Of a stretch of DNA of 39,512 bases, positions 17,353 to 25,944 are shown one piece after another. The translations under genes and the position numbers were made by a program. This stretch comes from Bacteroidales bacterium UBA6207 (GTDB lineage: Bacteria; Bacteroidota; Bacteroidia; Bacteroidales; F082), in NCBI GenBank assembly GCA_002421995.1, contig DISP01000143.1, forward strand, positions 1 to 39,512, in the 5' to 3' direction. The notes beneath the pieces were generated by a model that worked only from the letters and a program-made list of their open reading frames with translations, was not told the DNA's origin and did no database searches. How positions within the stretch are numbered: position 1 is the first letter of the stretch; each line of letters begins with the position of its first letter.

Positions 17353-18546
17353 TTAATAAAGAAAATTATCAAAAGGATAGCGGATTGCGTGCATATCCTT
17401 GATTTCTGTATATAATAACTCTCTTAATTCCTGATAGTTATCTTTGTTTAGGGCGCTTATAAAAATACAAATGTCATCGCTCTTGGCCATCCAGGTTTTT
17501 TGCAACTCTGCAAGCGAAACGTTTCTTTTTGTAGCCGGCGTAAGGTCGTCTTCCGCTTTTTCCTCGAAGGTATAGGCATCAATTTTATTAAAAACCATGA
17601 TGGTTTTTTTATTTCCGGCTCCTATTTCCTGCAAGGTTTGATGAACGGTTTCTATCTGTGATTCAAATTCGGGATGGGAGATATCCACAACGTGGAGCAA
17701 TATATCCGATTCGCGCACCTCATCAAGCGTTGATTTGAATGATTCTATCAGTCCATGTGGCAGTTTGCGTATGAAACCAACAGTATCAGATAGCAGGAAT
17801 GGAAGATTTTCTATCACTACTTTCCTGACAGTGGTGTCTAAAGTGGCAAAGAGTTTGTTTTCGGCAAACACATCCGATTTGCTGACAAGGTTCATTAGTG
17901 TTGATTTCCCGACATTTGTGTAGCCAACGAGTGCAACCCTGATCAGCTTGCCCCTGTTTTTGCGCTGCACAGATTGCTGCATATCAATTTCTTTCAGCCG
18001 CTCTTTGAGCAGGCTTATTTTATCGCGGATTACCCTTCGGTCAGTCTCAATTTCGGTCTCGCCGGGGCCTCTCAAACCGATGCCGCCTCTTTGGCGTTCA
18101 AGGTGCGTCCACATTCGGGTCAAACGCGGAAGCAGGTATTGGTATTGAGCAAGTTCAACCTGGGTTTTTGCGTGTGAAGTACGTGCTCTTTTTGCGAAGA
18201 TATCCAGTATCAGGTTTGTTCGGTCGAGCACTTTGCATTCCAGCTCACGCTCGATGTTGCGCAATTGCGAAGGCCCCAGATCATCATCAAACACAACCAG
18301 CCTGATGTCTTCAGCTTTGATGTACTGTGCAATTTCTTCGAGTTTTCCACTGCCAACATACGTACGGAAATTTGGAAGGTCGAGTGCCTGAATAAAACGT
18401 TTTACCGGTATGCCACCTGCGGTTTCAAGCAGGAATTCAAGTTCGGCCAGGTATTCCTCAACTTTTTCTTTGGGTTGATGCCTGGTGATCAAGCCAACAA
18501 CGACTGCTCTTTCTGCCTGTGGTTCTGAAAATGGAAGACGCGACAT
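17353..18546 (-). CDS. hflX: GTPase HflX
   Basis: A 397-residue ribosome-associated GTPase of the HflX family, known to split stalled or stressed 70S ribosomes. The N-terminal HflX domain (about 12-195) includes AKTQVELAQYQYLLPRL and the glycine-rich GGIGLRGPGETEIETDRR. The G domain (203-370) has the P-loop GYTNVGKST (208-216), DTVGF and FNKID. It is the last gene of a trpS-membrane protein-hflX run with 3-base gaps, so likely an operon. Confidence 0.94.
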   Translation of the reverse strand: MSRLPFSEPQAERAVVVGLITRHQPKEKVEEYLAELEFLLETAGGIPVKRFIQALDLPNFRTYVGSGKLEEIAQYIKAEDIRLVVFDDDLGPSQLRNIERELECKVLDRTNLILDIFAKRARTSHAKTQVELAQYQYLLPRLTRMWTHLERQRGGIGLRGPGETEIETDRRVIRDKISLLKERLKEIDMQQSVQRKNRGKLIRVALVGYTNVGKSTLMNLVSKSDVFAENKLFATLDTTVRKVVIENLPFLLSDTVGFIRKLPHGLIESFKSTLDEVRESDILLHVVDISHPEFESQIETVHQTLQEIGAGNKKTIMVFNKIDAYTFEEKAEDDLTPATKRNVSLAELQKTWMAKSDDICIFISALNKDNYQELRELLYTEIKDMHAIRYPFDNFLY

Positions 18547-18549
18547 GTA

Positions 18550-18963
18550 TTAGGTATGATTCCCGGTTTTTGAACTGCGATGGTGGTGATGGCTCTGCGT
18601 GTTTCGGATATCTTTGGTCACAAAATAGATGGCCGTCGCGAAAACATACAGGTGAAAAAAAATGTCGGGCAATGGATTTTTGCTTAGCAAGGTTGCAAAT
18701 AGCTGATAGAAGCCTGCAATAAATACAATAAAGAATCCATATAACAGAAAATCAGCCCTTTTCATAATAAACATACCCATAGTGGCTGCTGCGAGTGCAA
18801 TGATTAGTCCCCAACGAAGGGCCCAATTGCCGAAATTGTTTTCAAATCCTGGTTCAACCAGAAAAGGATAAACAACCGAAAGCAAGTACAAAACTGTGGC
18901 CGTCCTTAATAGGAGGGTAACAATTTTGTTTAAGTTTCTTCGGAATATATTACTCATAATCAA
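18550..18963 (-). CDS. Four-span membrane protein with histidine-rich tail
   Basis: A 137-residue hydrophobic protein of unknown function with four predicted transmembrane segments (about 23-36, 51-67, 72-93 and 101-115) and a polar C-terminus containing SHHHHRSSKTGNH, a possible metal-binding tail. It is squeezed between trpS and hflX with 3-base gaps on both sides, so it is translated as part of the same operon. Start may be Met1 or Met3. I recognise no family. Confidence 0.85.
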   Translation of the reverse strand: MIMSNIFRRNLNKIVTLLLRTATVLYLLSVVYPFLVEPGFENNFGNWALRWGLIIALAAATMGMFIMKRADFLLYGFFIVFIAGFYQLFATLLSKNPLPDIFFHLYVFATAIYFVTKDIRNTQSHHHHRSSKTGNHT

Positions 18964-18966
18964 AGG

Positions 18967-19962
18967 TTAAAAATGTCTGAAACCTATTATCTCGCGCACC
19001 TCTTTCACCGTTTTCGCGGCACTTTCGCGTGCTTTTTCAGCTCCTATCCGAGCCACTTTGCTAATATACGCCTCATCAGCTGCCAGTGCAAGAATTTTTT
19101 CGCGTATTGGTTCTGTAAACAGAATCATATCTTCGGCCAATTGTTTTTTCAAATCGCCATATCGAATGCTGCAGTTGTTATACTGATCATCAAAAAACGC
19201 AACGGTTTCAGGAGTTGAAACCACTTTGAGCAAGCTGAACAGATTCTCAATCATATCAGGTTTCTGTTGATTCGGCATGGTCGGGCCGGCATCTGTCATG
19301 GCTTTCATCACCTTTTTTCGGATGGTTTTTGCATCATCAATCAGGAAAATTGCATTTCCCTCACCTTCAGATTTTCCCATCTTCCCACTACCATCAAGCC
19401 CTGGAATTTTCACCAGCTCCTCACCAAAATTATATGCCTGTGGGATGTTAAAATACTCGATGTTATACATCCTGTTGAACCTGCGTGCAAAGGTTCGGGT
19501 CATTTCAAGGTGCTGTTCCTGGTCTTTTCCTACTGGTACTTTATGGGCTTTGTGAATTAGAATATCGGCAGCCATCAGACTTGGGTAGGTGAGCAAACCT
19601 GCATTCACGTTGTCGGGTTGCTTGCGTGCTTTCTCTTTGAATGTTGTAACGCGTTCAAGCTCACCAAGATATGCATTCATATTAAGAAAGAGATACAGCT
19701 CTGCTATTTCTGGAACATCACTCTGAACATACAATGTGGCCTTATCGGGATCAAGCCCGGCGGCAAGGTATTCAACAAGCACCTGCTTCACATTTCCATG
19801 CAGATCCTGAGGTGTTGGATGGGTTGTAAGTGAATGATAATCAGCAATGAAAAAATAGCAGTTGTTTTCTTCCTGCATTTTGACAAAATTTTTCACTGCT
19901 CCAAAAAAGTTGCCGAGATGAAGATTTCCGGTTGGCCTTATGCCGCTTAATACGATATCCAT
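18967..19962 (-). CDS. trpS: Tryptophanyl-tRNA synthetase
   Basis: A 331-residue class I aminoacyl-tRNA synthetase charging tRNA-Trp. The HIGH signature appears as HLGN (15-18) after SGIRPTGN, the KMSKS loop as KMGKS (194-198), and the tryptophan-binding region includes YPSLMAADILIHKAHKVPVG. Length and layout are those of bacterial TrpRS. First gene of the operon with the membrane protein and hflX. Confidence 0.96.
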   Translation of the reverse strand: MDIVLSGIRPTGNLHLGNFFGAVKNFVKMQEENNCYFFIADYHSLTTHPTPQDLHGNVKQVLVEYLAAGLDPDKATLYVQSDVPEIAELYLFLNMNAYLGELERVTTFKEKARKQPDNVNAGLLTYPSLMAADILIHKAHKVPVGKDQEQHLEMTRTFARRFNRMYNIEYFNIPQAYNFGEELVKIPGLDGSGKMGKSEGEGNAIFLIDDAKTIRKKVMKAMTDAGPTMPNQQKPDMIENLFSLLKVVSTPETVAFFDDQYNNCSIRYGDLKKQLAEDMILFTEPIREKILALAADEAYISKVARIGAEKARESAAKTVKEVREIIGFRHF

Positions 19963-19966
19963 GGGG

Positions 19967-19974
19967 CAAAGTTA
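19967..19974 (-). promoter_or_regulatory. Predicted -7 element of the trpS operon
   Basis: On the minus strand TAACTTTG matches TAnnTTTG only four bases before the trpS ATG, implying a leaderless or nearly leaderless transcript if it is the promoter used. Confidence 0.45.
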
Positions 19975-19989
19975 GTTTTTATGTTTAAA

Positions 19990-20020
19990 AAATTCCCGTT
20001 TAAAACATAAACGGGAATTT
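19990..20020 (-). terminator. Hairpin terminator downstream of rng
   Basis: A perfect 13-base-pair stem (AAATTCCCGTTTA / TAAACGGGAATTT) with a five-base loop, 15 bases after the rng stop at 20036 and followed on the minus strand by a T-rich stretch. It separates rng from the trpS promoter. Confidence 0.85.
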
Positions 20021-20035
20021 CAGATTTTTTAGTTT

Positions 20036-21586
20036 TCAGATACTTAAAGGATCATTGTTTTGGTTAAAAAACTTGTATTCCATCACATGAAAGTTTTTCA
20101 TCTCCCTGACTTTGAAACGTTTTCTGTATTTCAGCATCCATTTCATATGTATGGAGTAGAAGCCTTTTGTGATAAATGCAAAAATGTAGGGGTGAAGTGC
20201 CAGGGTGACATTTTTTTCGTTCTGATCCTGAAGGAGGTATTTCAAATTGTTTTCAACCTCATCAAGGAAAATTATCGAGGGTTTGATTTTTCCTGTTCCC
20301 TCACAAACCGGGCATTGTTCCAGTATTTCAACATTCATTTCCGGACGCACGCGCTGACGTGTGATCTGCACCAGGCCGAATTTGCTTGGTGGTAAAATCG
20401 TGTGTTTGGCATGATCGCGCGCCATTTCATCTTTGAGTTTCTGATACAGGTCTCTGCGATGTTTGCTGTCGTGCATGTCAATAAAGTCAATCACGATAAT
20501 GCCGCCCATATCCCTGAGCCTCAGTTGCCTGGCAATCTCTGTTGCAGCTTCAAGGTTTACTTCGAGCGCGTTTTCTTCCTGACTATTTTCTTTGTTTACA
20601 CGGTGACCACTGTTTACGTCAATCACGTGCATGGCTTCGGTGTGCTCAATGATGAGATAGACACCACTTCGTATCGTTACGGTTTTTCCGAATAATCCCT
20701 TGATTTGTTTATCAATGCCAAATTGCTCATAGATGCTTGATTTGCCTTTGTAAAGCTTGACAATGTCCACTTTTTGCGGAGCGATTGTATGAATGAAACT
20801 CCTGATCTCATCATAGAGCGATGCATCATTCACATGCACACTGTTGAATGATTCGTTGAGCAGATCGCGTAGTATGGCTGAGGTGCGATCCAGCTCGCTC
20901 ATTATCTTTACAGGTGCTTTGGCATTCAATAATTTGGCAGAGGTTTTTTCCCATTTCTCAACCAAACTGCGTAGGTCAGCATCAAGTTCGGCCACTTTTT
21001 TGTTTTCGGCCACTGTTCGGATGATTACCCCGTAGTTGTTTGGTTTAATGCTTTGAATCAATCTTTTAAGTCTGTTTCTTTCTTCGCTGCTCCTTATTTT
21101 TTGGGAAACCGAAATACGCGAAGAAAAAGGAACAAGCACAAGATAGCGGCCTGCAAAGGAAATTTCAGAGGAAATTCTTGGGCCTTTGGTCGAGATGGGT
21201 TCTTTGGCAATCTGAACAAGTATTTGAGCGCCAGAGGCCAACACTTGCGTGATTTTGCCGGTTTTTTCAATGTCGGGTTCCACACGGAAGTTATCCATGG
21301 TCACCGATTCGGGTTTGCCTGCAAGGGCAAGTTTTACGTACTTATTAAGGGATTTGATTTGCGGACCGAGGTCAAGATAGTGCAGAAATGCATCTTTTTC
21401 ATAACCTACATCCACAAAGGCGGCATTGAGACCCGGCATTATTTTTTTGACCTTGCCAAGGTAAATATCGCCAACTGCATAGTTATTATTCGTCTTTTCC
21501 TTATGTAACTCAACAAGAAGCTTGTCTTCCAACAGAGCAATATCAACCTCCGAAGCCCGAGAATCTATTATAAGTTCTCTGTTCAC
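20036..21586 (-). CDS. rng: Ribonuclease G/E family endoribonuclease
   Basis: A 516-residue RNase E/G-type endonuclease for rRNA maturation and mRNA decay. An S1 domain lies at about 36-125 (GDIYLGKVKKIMPGLNAAFVD); the DNase I-like catalytic domain has metal-binding D323 (VIDVNSG) and D367 (VIDFIDM); the zinc-link CPVCEGTGK (C425, C428) allows tetramer formation. It lacks the long C-terminal scaffold of E. coli RNase E, so it is closer to RNase G. The start codon is GTG at 21586; a -7 element lies just upstream. Confidence 0.94.
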   Translation of the reverse strand: MNRELIIDSRASEVDIALLEDKLLVELHKEKTNNNYAVGDIYLGKVKKIMPGLNAAFVDVGYEKDAFLHYLDLGPQIKSLNKYVKLALAGKPESVTMDNFRVEPDIEKTGKITQVLASGAQILVQIAKEPISTKGPRISSEISFAGRYLVLVPFSSRISVSQKIRSSEERNRLKRLIQSIKPNNYGVIIRTVAENKKVAELDADLRSLVEKWEKTSAKLLNAKAPVKIMSELDRTSAILRDLLNESFNSVHVNDASLYDEIRSFIHTIAPQKVDIVKLYKGKSSIYEQFGIDKQIKGLFGKTVTIRSGVYLIIEHTEAMHVIDVNSGHRVNKENSQEENALEVNLEAATEIARQLRLRDMGGIIVIDFIDMHDSKHRRDLYQKLKDEMARDHAKHTILPPSKFGLVQITRQRVRPEMNVEILEQCPVCEGTGKIKPSIIFLDEVENNLKYLLQDQNEKNVTLALHPYIFAFITKGFYSIHMKWMLKYRKRFKVREMKNFHVMEYKFFNQNNDPLSI

Positions 21587-21609
21587 TTGTATTCTTGATT
21601 TTTATTCAA

Positions 21610-21617
21610 CAAATTTA
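21610..21617 (-). promoter_or_regulatory. Predicted -7 element of rng
   Basis: On the minus strand TAAATTTG matches TAnnTTTG, 23 bases before the GTG at 21586 and after the hairpin that ends the upstream transcript. Confidence 0.5.
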
Positions 21618-21687
21618 TTATCTTCAAGTTAGGCTTGTTTTGAAGGGTGTTTTCCGGAGGACTGTAATCCATTTGTACTTAAATGGA

Positions 21688-21727
21688 ATAACACAACGCG
21701 GCACCAAAATGAGCAGCGTTGTGTTAT
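21688..21727 (-). terminator. Hairpin terminator downstream of the COX24-like gene
   Basis: A perfect 12-base-pair inverted repeat (ATAACACAACGC / GCGTTGTGTTAT) with a 16-base loop, 24 bases after the stop of the small basic protein gene. No strong T-run follows, so it could also be an mRNA 3' stabiliser. Confidence 0.65.
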
Positions 21728-21751
21728 CCTCGCATTCAACAATCACAAAAA

Positions 21752-21841
21752 CTATTTCTTCTTGTGCCTGTTTTTTCTCAAGCGTTTTTTGCGCTTGTGT
21801 GTCGCCATTTTATGTCTCTTTCTTTTCTTCCCGCTTGGCAT
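21752..21841 (-). CDS. AURKAIP1/COX24-domain small basic protein, probable ribosomal protein
   Basis: A 29-residue protein, MPSGKKRKRHKMATHKRK then KRLRKNRHKKK, almost all Lys, Arg and His. It matches the tiny AURKAIP1/COX24-domain proteins annotated across Bacteroidota, related to mitochondrial mS38 and mycobacterial bS22, which sit on the small ribosomal subunit. It lies 31 bases downstream of the HU gene and is followed by a hairpin, then rng, an arrangement I believe is common in the phylum. It is below normal gene-calling length. Ribosome association is inferred from the family. Confidence 0.85.
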   Translation of the reverse strand: MPSGKKRKRHKMATHKRKKRLRKNRHKKK

Positions 21842-21872
21842 GACTTTAATTGTTAAAAATGAATGCTATTAA

Positions 21873-22157
21873 TTATTTTCCACTGGTTTTAACCTGGGCA
21901 ACAAATGATTTTGCAGGTTTGAAAGTTGGAATGTTGTGAGCAGGAATAATGATTGTGGTGTTTTTGGAAATGTTTCTTCCGGTTTTTTCAGCTCTTCTTT
22001 TGATGGTGAAGCTGCCGAAACCTCTCAGATATACATTTTCTCCGTTCATCATTGAGCCTTTTACAGCTTCCATGAATGATTCAACTACAGCTTGAACAGC
22101 TACTTTTTCAACTCCGGTTTTGGTAGCGATGTCGGCTACGATTTCTGCTTTAGTCAT
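21873..22157 (-). CDS. HU/IHF-family DNA-binding protein
   Basis: A 94-residue histone-like protein with the usual helix pair (1-40), RGFGSFTIKRRAEKTGRN beta-arm entry and the conserved arm proline near residue 69 (IIIPAHNIPTFKPAKSF). It binds and bends DNA as a dimer. It diverges from mutY; both have -7 elements in the intergenic region. It is probably cotranscribed with the COX24-like gene. Confidence 0.95.
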   Translation of the reverse strand: MTKAEIVADIATKTGVEKVAVQAVVESFMEAVKGSMMNGENVYLRGFGSFTIKRRAEKTGRNISKNTTIIIPAHNIPTFKPAKSFVAQVKTSGK

Positions 22158-22204
22158 ATCTTAAATGTTTAAAAGATTAATACTGTGGTATTTTATTTGG
22201 CTGG

Positions 22205-22212
22205 CAAAGGTA
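22205..22212 (-). promoter_or_regulatory. Predicted -7 element of the HU gene
   Basis: On the minus strand TACCTTTG matches TAnnTTTG, 47 bases upstream of the HU start. Confidence 0.5.
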
Positions 22213-22222
22213 AGAACATTTT

Positions 22223-22230
22223 TATATTTG
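22223..22230 (+). promoter_or_regulatory. Predicted -7 element of mutY
   Basis: TATATTTG matches TAnnTTTG, with TTTG at 22196-22199 as a possible -33 element (spacing 23, slightly long). It ends 56 bases before the mutY ATG. Confidence 0.45.
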
Positions 22231-22286
22231 AAAGATTTTTTTCAATTTTTTTTAACCTAAAAGGCTCTAAATAAAGATTTTCCTTT

Positions 22287-23360
22287 ATGGCACTTGATTT
22301 TGCGAAGCATTTAATGCAATGGTACAACACGAATAAACGGCATTTGCCGTGGAGATTGACGAACGATCCTTACGCGGTTTGGGTTTCCGAAATCATATTG
22401 CAACAAACGCGTGTTGATCAGGGAATGGTTTATTATCAGCGTTTTATGAAAGCGTGGCCAAACGTGAGCGCATTGGCCAAGGCTTCTGAAGACGATGTGC
22501 TGAAGCTCTGGCAAGGTTTGGGCTACTACAGCCGGGCCCGAAATATGCATGCAACTGCTAAGCTGATTGTGCAGAACTTTAATGGCAGCTTTCCTTCGGA
22601 CTACAACACGATCAAATCGTTGAAAGGCATTGGCTCCTATACAGCGGCTGCCATTGCGAGCATTGCCTTTGGTCAGACATTTCCGGCAGTTGATGGCAAT
22701 GTACAGCGTGTGCTGAGCAGGGTTTTTGGAGTTTTGGAGGCCGTGGACGGAAAAACCGGAAAGAAACAAATTGACGACCTTTCGTGGCAACACATTGACA
22801 ATGAAGACCCGGGAAACTATAATCAGGCTGTCATGGAGTTTGGTGCTTTGCAATGCCTGCCGGCTAATCCACAATGCGGTCAGTGCATTTTTCGTGAAAG
22901 CTGCTATGCGCTTTTGAATGGACTGACAGCAAGCTTGCCCCGAAAACAAAAAAAACCAACTCAAAAGATTAGATATTTCAACTACATATGGATGAGATGG
23001 CAGTCTGGAAACCAATCCTGGGTTGCTCTTGACAAACGATTGCATAACGATATCTGGAAAGGACTCTATGAGTTTCCCATGATCGAAACCGAGAAACCGG
23101 TTCATTTTGACGAAATCACTCTTTTGCCTGCTTTTCAGCAATTAGTGCAAAACAACAGGTTTAACATCAGGGCTCAATCAGCACCGGTTACACATCAGTT
23201 AACACATCAGAAAATTATTGCAAAATTCTTTCACCTCAATTTTGAAACCCCGCTTGATTTGATGAAGGAAAATAAACTATCTTTGATCAATCAAAGTGAG
23301 ATTGGAAACTATCCCATTCCGCGTTTGATAGACCGTTATTTGCAACAGAATGAATTTTAA
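22287..23360 (+). CDS. mutY: A/G-specific adenine glycosylase
   Basis: A 357-residue MutY that removes adenine paired with 8-oxoguanine. Catalytic E35 (SEIILQQTRV) and D136 (FPAVDGNVQR) are present, with the helix-hairpin-helix LKGIGSYTAAAI at about 112-123. The iron-sulfur cluster cysteines are C190, C197, C200 and C206 (spacing 6-2-5). The C-terminal NUDIX-like domain (about 225-355) reads 8-oxoG. It begins the mutY-ssb-gldE-gldD cluster known from many Bacteroidota. Confidence 0.96.
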   Translation: MALDFAKHLMQWYNTNKRHLPWRLTNDPYAVWVSEIILQQTRVDQGMVYYQRFMKAWPNVSALAKASEDDVLKLWQGLGYYSRARNMHATAKLIVQNFNGSFPSDYNTIKSLKGIGSYTAAAIASIAFGQTFPAVDGNVQRVLSRVFGVLEAVDGKTGKKQIDDLSWQHIDNEDPGNYNQAVMEFGALQCLPANPQCGQCIFRESCYALLNGLTASLPRKQKKPTQKIRYFNYIWMRWQSGNQSWVALDKRLHNDIWKGLYEFPMIETEKPVHFDEITLLPAFQQLVQNNRFNIRAQSAPVTHQLTHQKIIAKFFHLNFETPLDLMKENKLSLINQSEIGNYPIPRLIDRYLQQNEF

Positions 23361-23390
23361 CACCTTATACGAACCTAATAGTAATAAACA

Positions 23391-23858
23391 ATGGCTGGAT
23401 TGAACAAAGTAATGTTGATCGGACGACTGGGCAAAGACCCCGATGTGATTTCGTTTGAAAACGGCGGAAAGAAAATGACCGTCACCCTTGCAACAAGCGA
23501 ACGCTATCGCGATCGTGATGGAAACTGGCAGGACCAAACCGAATGGCACAATATCGTTGCCTGGGGAAACCTTGCGGCAGACATTGCCGAAAAACGACGC
23601 TCCTATATAAAAGGCGATCTGTTGTTTATCGAGGGAAAAATTAAATCGAGGCAATATACTGACAGCCAAGGTGTAAATCGGAGTATCACAGAAATTATTG
23701 CCGAAAAAATGAACCTTATTTCCAAAGGAGGAGGCCAGGGACATCCCGGAGCTGAAGGAGTGAAATATGAAAGAACCACAGGTTCTGAATCTCATCCTTC
23801 AACGGAAGAACCTTTTGCGCCGATGTCTGATCATGGAGCTGACGACCTGCCCTTTTGA
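23391..23858 (+). CDS. ssb: Single-stranded DNA-binding protein
   Basis: A 155-residue SSB: OB fold at 1-110 (NKVMLIGRLGKDP, TEWHNIVAWG), a flexible Gly/Ser/Glu-rich linker, and the acidic protein-interaction tip DDLPF at the end. It starts 30 bases after mutY and is probably cotranscribed. Confidence 0.96.
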   Translation: MAGLNKVMLIGRLGKDPDVISFENGGKKMTVTLATSERYRDRDGNWQDQTEWHNIVAWGNLAADIAEKRRSYIKGDLLFIEGKIKSRQYTDSQGVNRSITEIIAEKMNLISKGGGQGHPGAEGVKYERTTGSESHPSTEEPFAPMSDHGADDLPF

Positions 23859-23899
23859 CGGATTTTTTTATATTTAACTTAAAACCAATAGATTTTGTG

Positions 23900-23907
23900 T
23901 AATTTTG
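23900..23907 (+). promoter_or_regulatory. Predicted -7 element of gldE-gldD
   Basis: TAATTTTG matches TAnnTTTG and ends 24 bases before the gldE TTG start. Confidence 0.45.
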
Positions 23908-23931
23908 CTTCGGAATTCTAATTAATCTGTT

Positions 23932-25284
23932 TTGGAAACGCCTGATCCTGACCCTTATGCGAGTTTAATCGCACTTTTTACCTCAATCGTTTTTAATGGT
24001 ATTGACCTGCCAATCATCTTGGAATTGGTGGTTCTGTTCGTTTTATTAATCCTTTCCGCAATGGTTTCGGGAAGCGAAACGGCCTTTTTCTCGCTTAAAC
24101 CGAATGATCTTGCATTCCTGAAAAATGAAACCGGACAGGGGACCTCTCTTGTGATCAGATTACGCGAAATGCCAAAAACATTGCTTGCTACTATTCTGGT
24201 TGCCAACAATTTGATTAATGTTGCCATTGTTATACTTGCTTCGTACCTTACTTCAGCAATGATTGATTTTCAAGGAAATGCAGTTATTGAGTTTCTGGTA
24301 CAGGTTATACTGATCACTTCGCTTATCTTGTTGCTTGGCGAAATAATGCCTAAAATTTATGCCAACAAGGAGCCTTTGAAACTGGCGCTTGCTCTGGCAC
24401 CATTTTTAAACGTATGTGTGTATATTTTCAAACCATTGAGTAGTTTACTGGTTGCTTCAACTTCTTTTATTGACAACCGTCTTTCAAAGAGGAATGCCGG
24501 CATTAGTATGAGTGATATTTCGGTGGCAATTGACATCACCAGCGACGAAAGCACCCTGCCTGAAGAAAAGAAAATGCTAAAGGGGATCGCTTCTTTTGGC
24601 GAAAAAGAGGTGACTAACGTCATGAAATCAAGGGTCAGCATAACAGCGCTGTCAATAAACACAAGCTTTGAAAAAGTGATTAGCGTGATCCTTGACAGTG
24701 GTTTTTCCCGAATCCCGGTCTATGACGGAACTATTGATAAAGTTGTTGGTATTCTGTATATTAAAGATTTACTCCCATTTCTTCACCACGACGATGTGGA
24801 TTGGGTAAACATGATCCGTCCGGCGTTTTTTGTTCCGGAGAATAAAAAAATCAACGACCTTTTACAGGAATTCAGGGAAAAAAAGATACATGTTGCCATC
24901 GTGGTTGACGAGTATGGAGGAACAGCAGGCCTCTTAACACTCGAAGATATTTTAGAGGAGATTGTGGGCGAGATAAGCGATGAATTCGATAAAGATGCCG
25001 GCAGCAGCTATTTTCGTAAATTAGGCAATGGTGTTTATCTTTTCGATGGCAAAACAAACCTGAATGACTTTTGTAAAGTGCTTGAACTCGATGATTATTA
25101 CTTCGAAGATGTTCAGGGCGAATCAGATACGCTGGCCGGTCTGCTGCTCGAGCTTTTAGGTCGTATTCCTGAGAAGGGAGATTTGACGAGCTGTAAAGAT
25201 TTCGGATTTGAAGTAACTGATGCCGACACACGTCGCATTAAGCAAATAAAGGTGACGCAACTCACACATGATGAAACAGCATAA
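23932..25284 (+). CDS. gldE: GldE, CNNM/CBS-domain membrane protein
   Basis: A 450-residue protein of the CNNM/CorC (HlyC) family. The DUF21 membrane domain (about 15-190) starts with hydrophobic helices and SGSETAFFSLKPND; two CBS repeats follow (about 215-330, DSGFSRIPVYDGTIDKVVGI and VDEYGGTAGLLTLEDILEEI); a CorC_HlyC transporter-associated domain lies at about 345-435. Directly followed by gldD, it fits GldE, linked to gliding and T9SS function in Flavobacterium. The start is TTG at 23932, the only reasonable start before the membrane domain. Its end overlaps gldD by 17 bases. Confidence 0.9.
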   Translation: METPDPDPYASLIALFTSIVFNGIDLPIILELVVLFVLLILSAMVSGSETAFFSLKPNDLAFLKNETGQGTSLVIRLREMPKTLLATILVANNLINVAIVILASYLTSAMIDFQGNAVIEFLVQVILITSLILLLGEIMPKIYANKEPLKLALALAPFLNVCVYIFKPLSSLLVASTSFIDNRLSKRNAGISMSDISVAIDITSDESTLPEEKKMLKGIASFGEKEVTNVMKSRVSITALSINTSFEKVISVILDSGFSRIPVYDGTIDKVVGILYIKDLLPFLHHDDVDWVNMIRPAFFVPENKKINDLLQEFREKKIHVAIVVDEYGGTAGLLTLEDILEEIVGEISDEFDKDAGSSYFRKLGNGVYLFDGKTNLNDFCKVLELDDYYFEDVQGESDTLAGLLLELLGRIPEKGDLTSCKDFGFEVTDADTRRIKQIKVTQLTHDETA

Positions 25285-25858
25285 TTGGCTTCGAAAAGGC
25301 ATTTTGTGGTCTGTCATCCTGATGTTGTTGACAGCCTGTGAGGCAGATTATACCCCAAAACCACGCGGGTATTTCAGAATAGATTTACCCCGGCAGAATT
25401 ACCTTCCATACGAAAAAGCAAATCATTATCTTTTTGAATATTCAAGCAAGGCAATTGTTGAGCCCAAAACCGGGGAAGGTTCGCAGGATGACTGGTACAC
25501 AATACACTATCCGGATTTTAAGGCCGACATTTACTTAAGCTATAAGCAAATTAATTCGGATCTGCCTGTTTTTCTGGAAGATGCACGAACTATGGCGCTC
25601 AAGCATTTGCCAAAAGCCAGCTCAATAGCCGACAGCCTGATCCTGATGCCCGGTTCAAAAGTGTATGGTATGGTCTATTACATTAACGGTAAAGGCGTTG
25701 CATCGCCCATGCAGTTCTACCTTACCGACTCGACCAATCATTTTGTGCGTGGTGCCTTATATTTTAATTTCAGACCCGAAAACGATTCAGTTGCCCCCGT
25801 TATTCAGCATATCAAATCAGATATTTTACATCTGGTTGGCTCGCTGAGGTGGAAATAA
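25268..25858 (+). CDS. gldD: Gliding motility lipoprotein GldD
   Basis: A 196-residue lipoprotein with lipobox LLTAC (Cys24) and the GldD-typical PKPRGYFRIDLPRQNY start of the mature chain. GldD is required for gliding and type IX secretion in Flavobacterium johnsoniae. Start may be Met1 (25268) or Met2 (25271); both overlap the gldE end, implying translational coupling. Two T9SS-type cargo genes occur in the window. Confidence 0.93.
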   Translation: MMKQHNWLRKGILWSVILMLLTACEADYTPKPRGYFRIDLPRQNYLPYEKANHYLFEYSSKAIVEPKTGEGSQDDWYTIHYPDFKADIYLSYKQINSDLPVFLEDARTMALKHLPKASSIADSLILMPGSKVYGMVYYINGKGVASPMQFYLTDSTNHFVRGALYFNFRPENDSVAPVIQHIKSDILHLVGSLRWK

Positions 25859-25880
25859 ATGTTTCTCACATTTATCTGCA

Positions 25881-25901
25881 CAGCGCATGAAACCCGCGCT
25901 G
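25881..25901. repeat. Small inverted repeat between gldD and the carboxypeptidase gene
   Basis: CAGCGC and GCGCTG form a 6-base-pair stem with a 9-base loop; nearly repeated words (AATGTTTCTCAC, AATGTTTCTTAC) flank it. It may be a weak terminator or regulatory hairpin. Confidence 0.3.
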
Positions 25902-25944
25902 AATGTTTCTTACTTTTACCGCCGAAATTTATAACCTACATCTG

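Noticed and set aside
22311..23141. 276-codon open frame antisense to mutY
   Set aside because: The plus strand encodes a complete MutY with all catalytic and cluster residues; the antisense translation shows no family features.
23277..23795. 172-codon open frame antisense to ssb
   Set aside because: It is a shadow of the SSB coding sequence and has no recognisable domain.
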